In this document: positions 5,293 through 7,376 of the stretch, in pieces
How positions within the stretch are numbered: position 1 is the first letter of the stretch
Layout: each line of letters starts with the position of its first letter
Assembly: GCA_007116865.1 (NCBI GenBank)
Contig: SKHR01000203.1
Span: 1 to 7,376, forward strand
Length of the DNA: 7,376 nt
Direction of reading: 5' to 3'
Source: Marinospirillum sp.
GTDB taxonomy: Bacteria; Pseudomonadota; Gammaproteobacteria; Pseudomonadales; Halomonadaceae
Translations under genes and position numbers: made by a program
Notes under the pieces: model-generated
Seen by the model: the letters and a program-made list of their open reading frames with translations, nothing else
The model's database searches: none
What the model was told of the DNA's origin: nothing

Positions 5293-6161
5293 TCTGCATG
5301 TTCGAGTAAAAAGTCCACAAAAGCACGGTCAGCCAGGGACTGATAGGCGCCTTTTTTCCAGGCAATGGACATATCTAAATAGACCGGCTTTTCAAACGGC
5401 ACGGCTACCAGGTCGGGTTCATCTTTGAGCACCATCTTCAAGAAAACCGTGATCCCAAAACCCTGACGCACAATCGACTTGGTGAGCGGAATCAAGTTGG
5501 ACTCAAAGGCGACCCTGGGCACCAGCCCCGACTGCTCACAGATGCGGTCAATGAACTCACGGTGGAAATAACCTTCCTTGAACAGCACCAGCTCTTCTTC
5601 AAAAAAGTCAGCAAAACTGACCGATTCCTGCTCGGCAAAACGATGGTCGGCAGGCACACACACCACCATTTCTTCACGCAAGAAAGGCACCGCCTCTAAG
5701 TCTGAAGGCAGGCTATCCGCAACGATCACCCCAACATCCAAAGTCCCTTCACGGATTTTCTTTTGCAGGCTGCGCGTTCCATCCTCAAAAACCGCCAGGT
5801 TAAGGTTCTGATGCCGATGTTTGAAGGCCATCAAGATCGGCGGAAAGTAGTAGGAACCCAGCATACTGGGAATGCCGATACGGACTTCCCCTTTGGTCAA
5901 CCCGCGCGCTTCATTGAGTGCCAGCTCGGCAGCCTCCACTTCATCGAGGATACGCCGGGCATGCACCAACAACAGCTCCCCTTCAGCGGTTGGGCGCACA
6001 CGTTTTTCACCTCGATCCAGCAGGGATAAACCCAGGTGTTTTTCCAGGTTACGAATCGACATGCTGACAGCGGGTTGTGCAACTCCCAAACGCTCTGCTG
6101 CCAGGGTAAAACTACCCAGATCAGCCACAGCCACCAAATAGCGCAGGGGCTTAATATCCAT
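5277..6161 (-). CDS. LysR-family transcriptional regulator
   Basis: The 294-residue protein has the standard LysR plan: an N-terminal winged helix-turn-helix (about 1-60; FTLAAERLGVAQPAVSMSIRNLEKHLG, with RGEKRVRPTAEG in the wing), a linker helix (about 62-88), and a two-lobed effector domain (91-290) starting with GEVRIGIPSM. Hinge and ligand-pocket regions around LDVGVIVAD (141-149) and RQGFGITVFL (232-241) are typical, but the effector cannot be read from sequence. The start has AAGG seven bases upstream. It is divergent from the MFS gene with 94 bases between start codons, the usual arrangement for a LysR protein controlling its neighbour and itself. Overall character is near the CbbR/CynR-like part of the family, without certainty. 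Confidence 0.93.
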   Translation of the reverse strand: MDIKPLRYLVAVADLGSFTLAAERLGVAQPAVSMSIRNLEKHLGLSLLDRGEKRVRPTAEGELLLVHARRILDEVEAAELALNEARGLTKGEVRIGIPSMLGSYYFPPILMAFKHRHQNLNLAVFEDGTRSLQKKIREGTLDVGVIVADSLPSDLEAVPFLREEMVVCVPADHRFAEQESVSFADFFEEELVLFKEGYFHREFIDRICEQSGLVPRVAFESNLIPLTKSIVRQGFGITVFLKMVLKDEPDLVAVPFEKPVYLDMSIAWKKGAYQSLADRAFVDFLLEHAEVAAD

Positions 6162-6181
6162 AATAAAACCTTATTTTTGAG

Positions 6182-6196
6182 ATATACATCATATAT
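6182..6196. promoter_or_regulatory. LysR-type operator candidate overlapping the lysR -10
   Basis: ATATA-CATCA-TATAT is a perfect 5-bp dyad with a 5-base centre and satisfies the T-N11-A rule of LysR boxes. On the minus strand it contains TATGAT (6193-6188), a good -10 for lysR (TTCCGA at 6217-6212 as a weak -35, 18 bases away). Binding here would both repress lysR and place the regulator just upstream of the MFS promoter candidate. Confidence 0.4.
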
Positions 6197-6197
6197 T

Positions 6198-6225
6198 TTG
6201 CTTATCTCTAATCGGAAAGTAAAGT
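6198..6225 (+). promoter_or_regulatory. Promoter candidate for the MFS gene
   Basis: TTGCTT (6198-6203) and TAAAGT (6220-6225) are separated by 16 bases and resemble sigma-70 -35 and -10 elements, both imperfect, as expected for an activator-dependent promoter. Transcription would start near 6232, shortly before AAGGAG (6241-6246), which is the ribosome site of the gene at 6256. Confidence 0.38.
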
Positions 6226-6238
6226 GAGGATCGGAAAG
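6211..6238 (+). repeat. Direct repeat ATCGGAAAG x2 in the lysR-MFS intergenic region
   Basis: ATCGGAAAG occurs at 6211-6219 and again at 6230-6238, a 19-base period. The first copy sits between the candidate -35 and -10 and the second covers the expected start site. A 7-bp inverted repeat, CTTATCT (6201-6207) and AGATAAG (6237-6243), brackets both copies. These may be regulator half-sites; no protein is assigned. Confidence 0.45.
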
Positions 6239-6255
6239 ATAAGGAGTCACCCATC

Positions 6256-7376
6256 ATGATTGAAGAAAAAACACCCGCTTTTTGGCGTGCAACCCTGGCC
6301 TTGTGCTTGGGCTCCTTCATGGTGTTCAGCAATGTCTATGTGACCCAACCTTTATTACCAGAGTTCCAGCAGGTCTTTGGCATCACCACCCTGCAAGCCA
6401 ATTGGTCGCTGGCCATTGTGACCCTGATGCTGGGTCTTTCCCTACTGGTTTATGGCCCGCTTTCCGATGCTCTGGGACGTCGCCCGATCATGTTAGCCAC
6501 CCTGAGTGGGGTTGTGATCACCACTCTGGCACTCAGCCAAATAACTGACTATTCCACTTTGGTATTCCTTCGCGCTGTCCAGGGCTTTTTTCTTGGCGGA
6601 TTGCCTGCCATCGCCCTGGCCTATATGGGGGATGAGTTTCGGCAAAAAGCCATGGCGCTGGCCGTCGGCATTTACATCAGCGCCAATACCCTGGGGGGGA
6701 TCAGTGGACGACTTTTTTCCGGCCTGATTGCTGACTGGTTTGATTGGCGTGCTGCATTTATTTCCGCTGCCCTGGTGTCGGCGGTCATTTTGCTGGTGTT
6801 CTGGCGTCTGCTGCCACCCTCCCAGCATTTTGAAAAAAAACCACTGCAACTCGGCAGCCTGATCAAACCCCTGGGACAGCACCTGCGCAACCCCCGCCTT
6901 TTACCAGTGTATCTGATCGGTGGACTCAACTTTTTTATTTTTATCAACCTGTACAGCTATGTGACCTTCCTGTTGGCAGCCCCTCCCTGGAACCTCAGCA
7001 GCACCCTGCTGGGCATGTTATTCGTGACCTATTTGAGCGGCACCCTGGCTGCGTCGCTATCAGGGCGAGTGGCACTCAGATTTGGTCAGGCCTGGGCCAT
7101 GATGCTGGGTGTGGTGATCTTGATCGCTGGAACCCTGACCCTGCTGATTCCCAGTGTGTTTGCGATCCTTGCAGGGCTGCTGATCAACAGCTTTGGCTTT
7201 TTTCTGTGCCATTCATCCGCTTCCGCCTGGGTCAGCCGTGAAGCCACTCAGGCCCGCGCCAGTGCCAACAGTCTGTATCTGGTTTTTTATTATCTCGGTG
7301 CGAGTAGTGGTGGGTTTTATCTGGACCCCTTCTGGCGTGTTGCCCAATGGCCGGGAGTGGTATTTGGCGCACTGCT
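6256..7376 (+). CDS. MFS transporter, probable drug/metabolite exporter (3' end cut by the window)
   Basis: The frame runs from an ATG with AAGGAG nine bases upstream to the window end, 373 codons with no stop; the family is usually near 400, so little is missing. It is a 12-helix major facilitator. Helix 1 begins RATLALCLGSFMVFSNVYV. Motif A after helix 2 is GPLSDALGRRPIML (67-80). Helix 4 has the Arg and glycines of FLRAVQGFFLGG (104-115), and helix 5 the GIYISANTLGGISGR motif (138-152) typical of proton-driven antiporters. A hydrophilic central loop lies at about 174-195 (PPSQHFEKKPLQLG), and the C-terminal half includes SLYLVFYYLGASSGG (339-353 or so). The sequence strongly recalls E. coli YnfM. 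The substrate is unknown; control by the divergent LysR protein is likely. Confidence 0.9.
   Translation, partial: MIEEKTPAFWRATLALCLGSFMVFSNVYVTQPLLPEFQQVFGITTLQANWSLAIVTLMLGLSLLVYGPLSDALGRRPIMLATLSGVVITTLALSQITDYSTLVFLRAVQGFFLGGLPAIALAYMGDEFRQKAMALAVGIYISANTLGGISGRLFSGLIADWFDWRAAFISAALVSAVILLVFWRLLPPSQHFEKKPLQLGSLIKPLGQHLRNPRLLPVYLIGGLNFFIFINLYSYVTFLLAAPPWNLSSTLLGMLFVTYLSGTLAASLSGRVALRFGQAWAMMLGVVILIAGTLTLLIPSVFAILAGLLINSFGFFLCHSSASAWVSREATQARASANSLYLVFYYLGASSGGFYLDPFWRVAQWPGVVFGAL

Noticed and set aside
6833..6840. A8 tract in the MFS gene as a phase-variation or slippage site
   Set aside because: It encodes Lys codons in a normal inter-domain loop, the frame stays intact, and eight A residues alone are weak evidence.
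6493..6947. Minus-strand frames of 129 and 91 residues opposite the MFS gene
   Set aside because: They are antisense to a clear membrane-transporter frame and have no recognisable protein features.

Overview
The window looks like a gammaproteobacterial chromosome segment of moderate G+C. The pointers are a folE-folX pair of the kind seen in pseudomonads and relatives, a DadA-type D-amino acid dehydrogenase, and a LysR/MFS divergent pair resembling enterobacterial YnfM contexts. An Oceanospirillales-like host is possible, but the sequence alone does not fix the genus. There are no rRNA or tRNA genes, no CRISPR array and no phage genes.

Layout. (1) Positions 1-118 are the right end of an IS200/IS605-type (IS1341-like) element: the last 25 codons of a tnpB gene and the right-end hairpin that would also close its omega RNA. 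An inverted repeat (120-171) starts two bases beyond the element edge. (2) Positions 234-1475, minus strand, form a tightly coupled operon folE > folX > small membrane protein, for tetrahydromonapterin (and folate) synthesis. (3) Positions 1476-1749 are a divergent control region with an extended -10 promoter, a possible 17-codon leader ORF and a hairpin. It leads into a secreted four-cysteine protein of unknown function (1750-2244, +), which ends at a strong hairpin shared with the convergent mdh. (4) On the minus strand, dadA (D-amino acid dehydrogenase, 3502-4719) is followed by mdh (malate dehydrogenase with a C-terminal extension, 2303-3403). The 98-base gap between them holds two perfect dyads. 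(5) A single-domain hemerythrin (4853-5257, +) diverges from dadA and converges on a LysR regulator (5277-6161, -), with a hairpin at the junction. (6) The LysR gene diverges from an MFS exporter (6256 to the window end, +). Their short intergenic region carries a LysR-like dyad, direct repeats and overlapping promoter candidates.

Most of the content is ordinary metabolism and transport. The points that deserve attention are the TnpB/omega RNA end, the leader before the secreted protein, the dyads before mdh, the mdh C-terminal extension, the unknown membrane protein in the fol operon, and the operator layout between lysR and the MFS gene.
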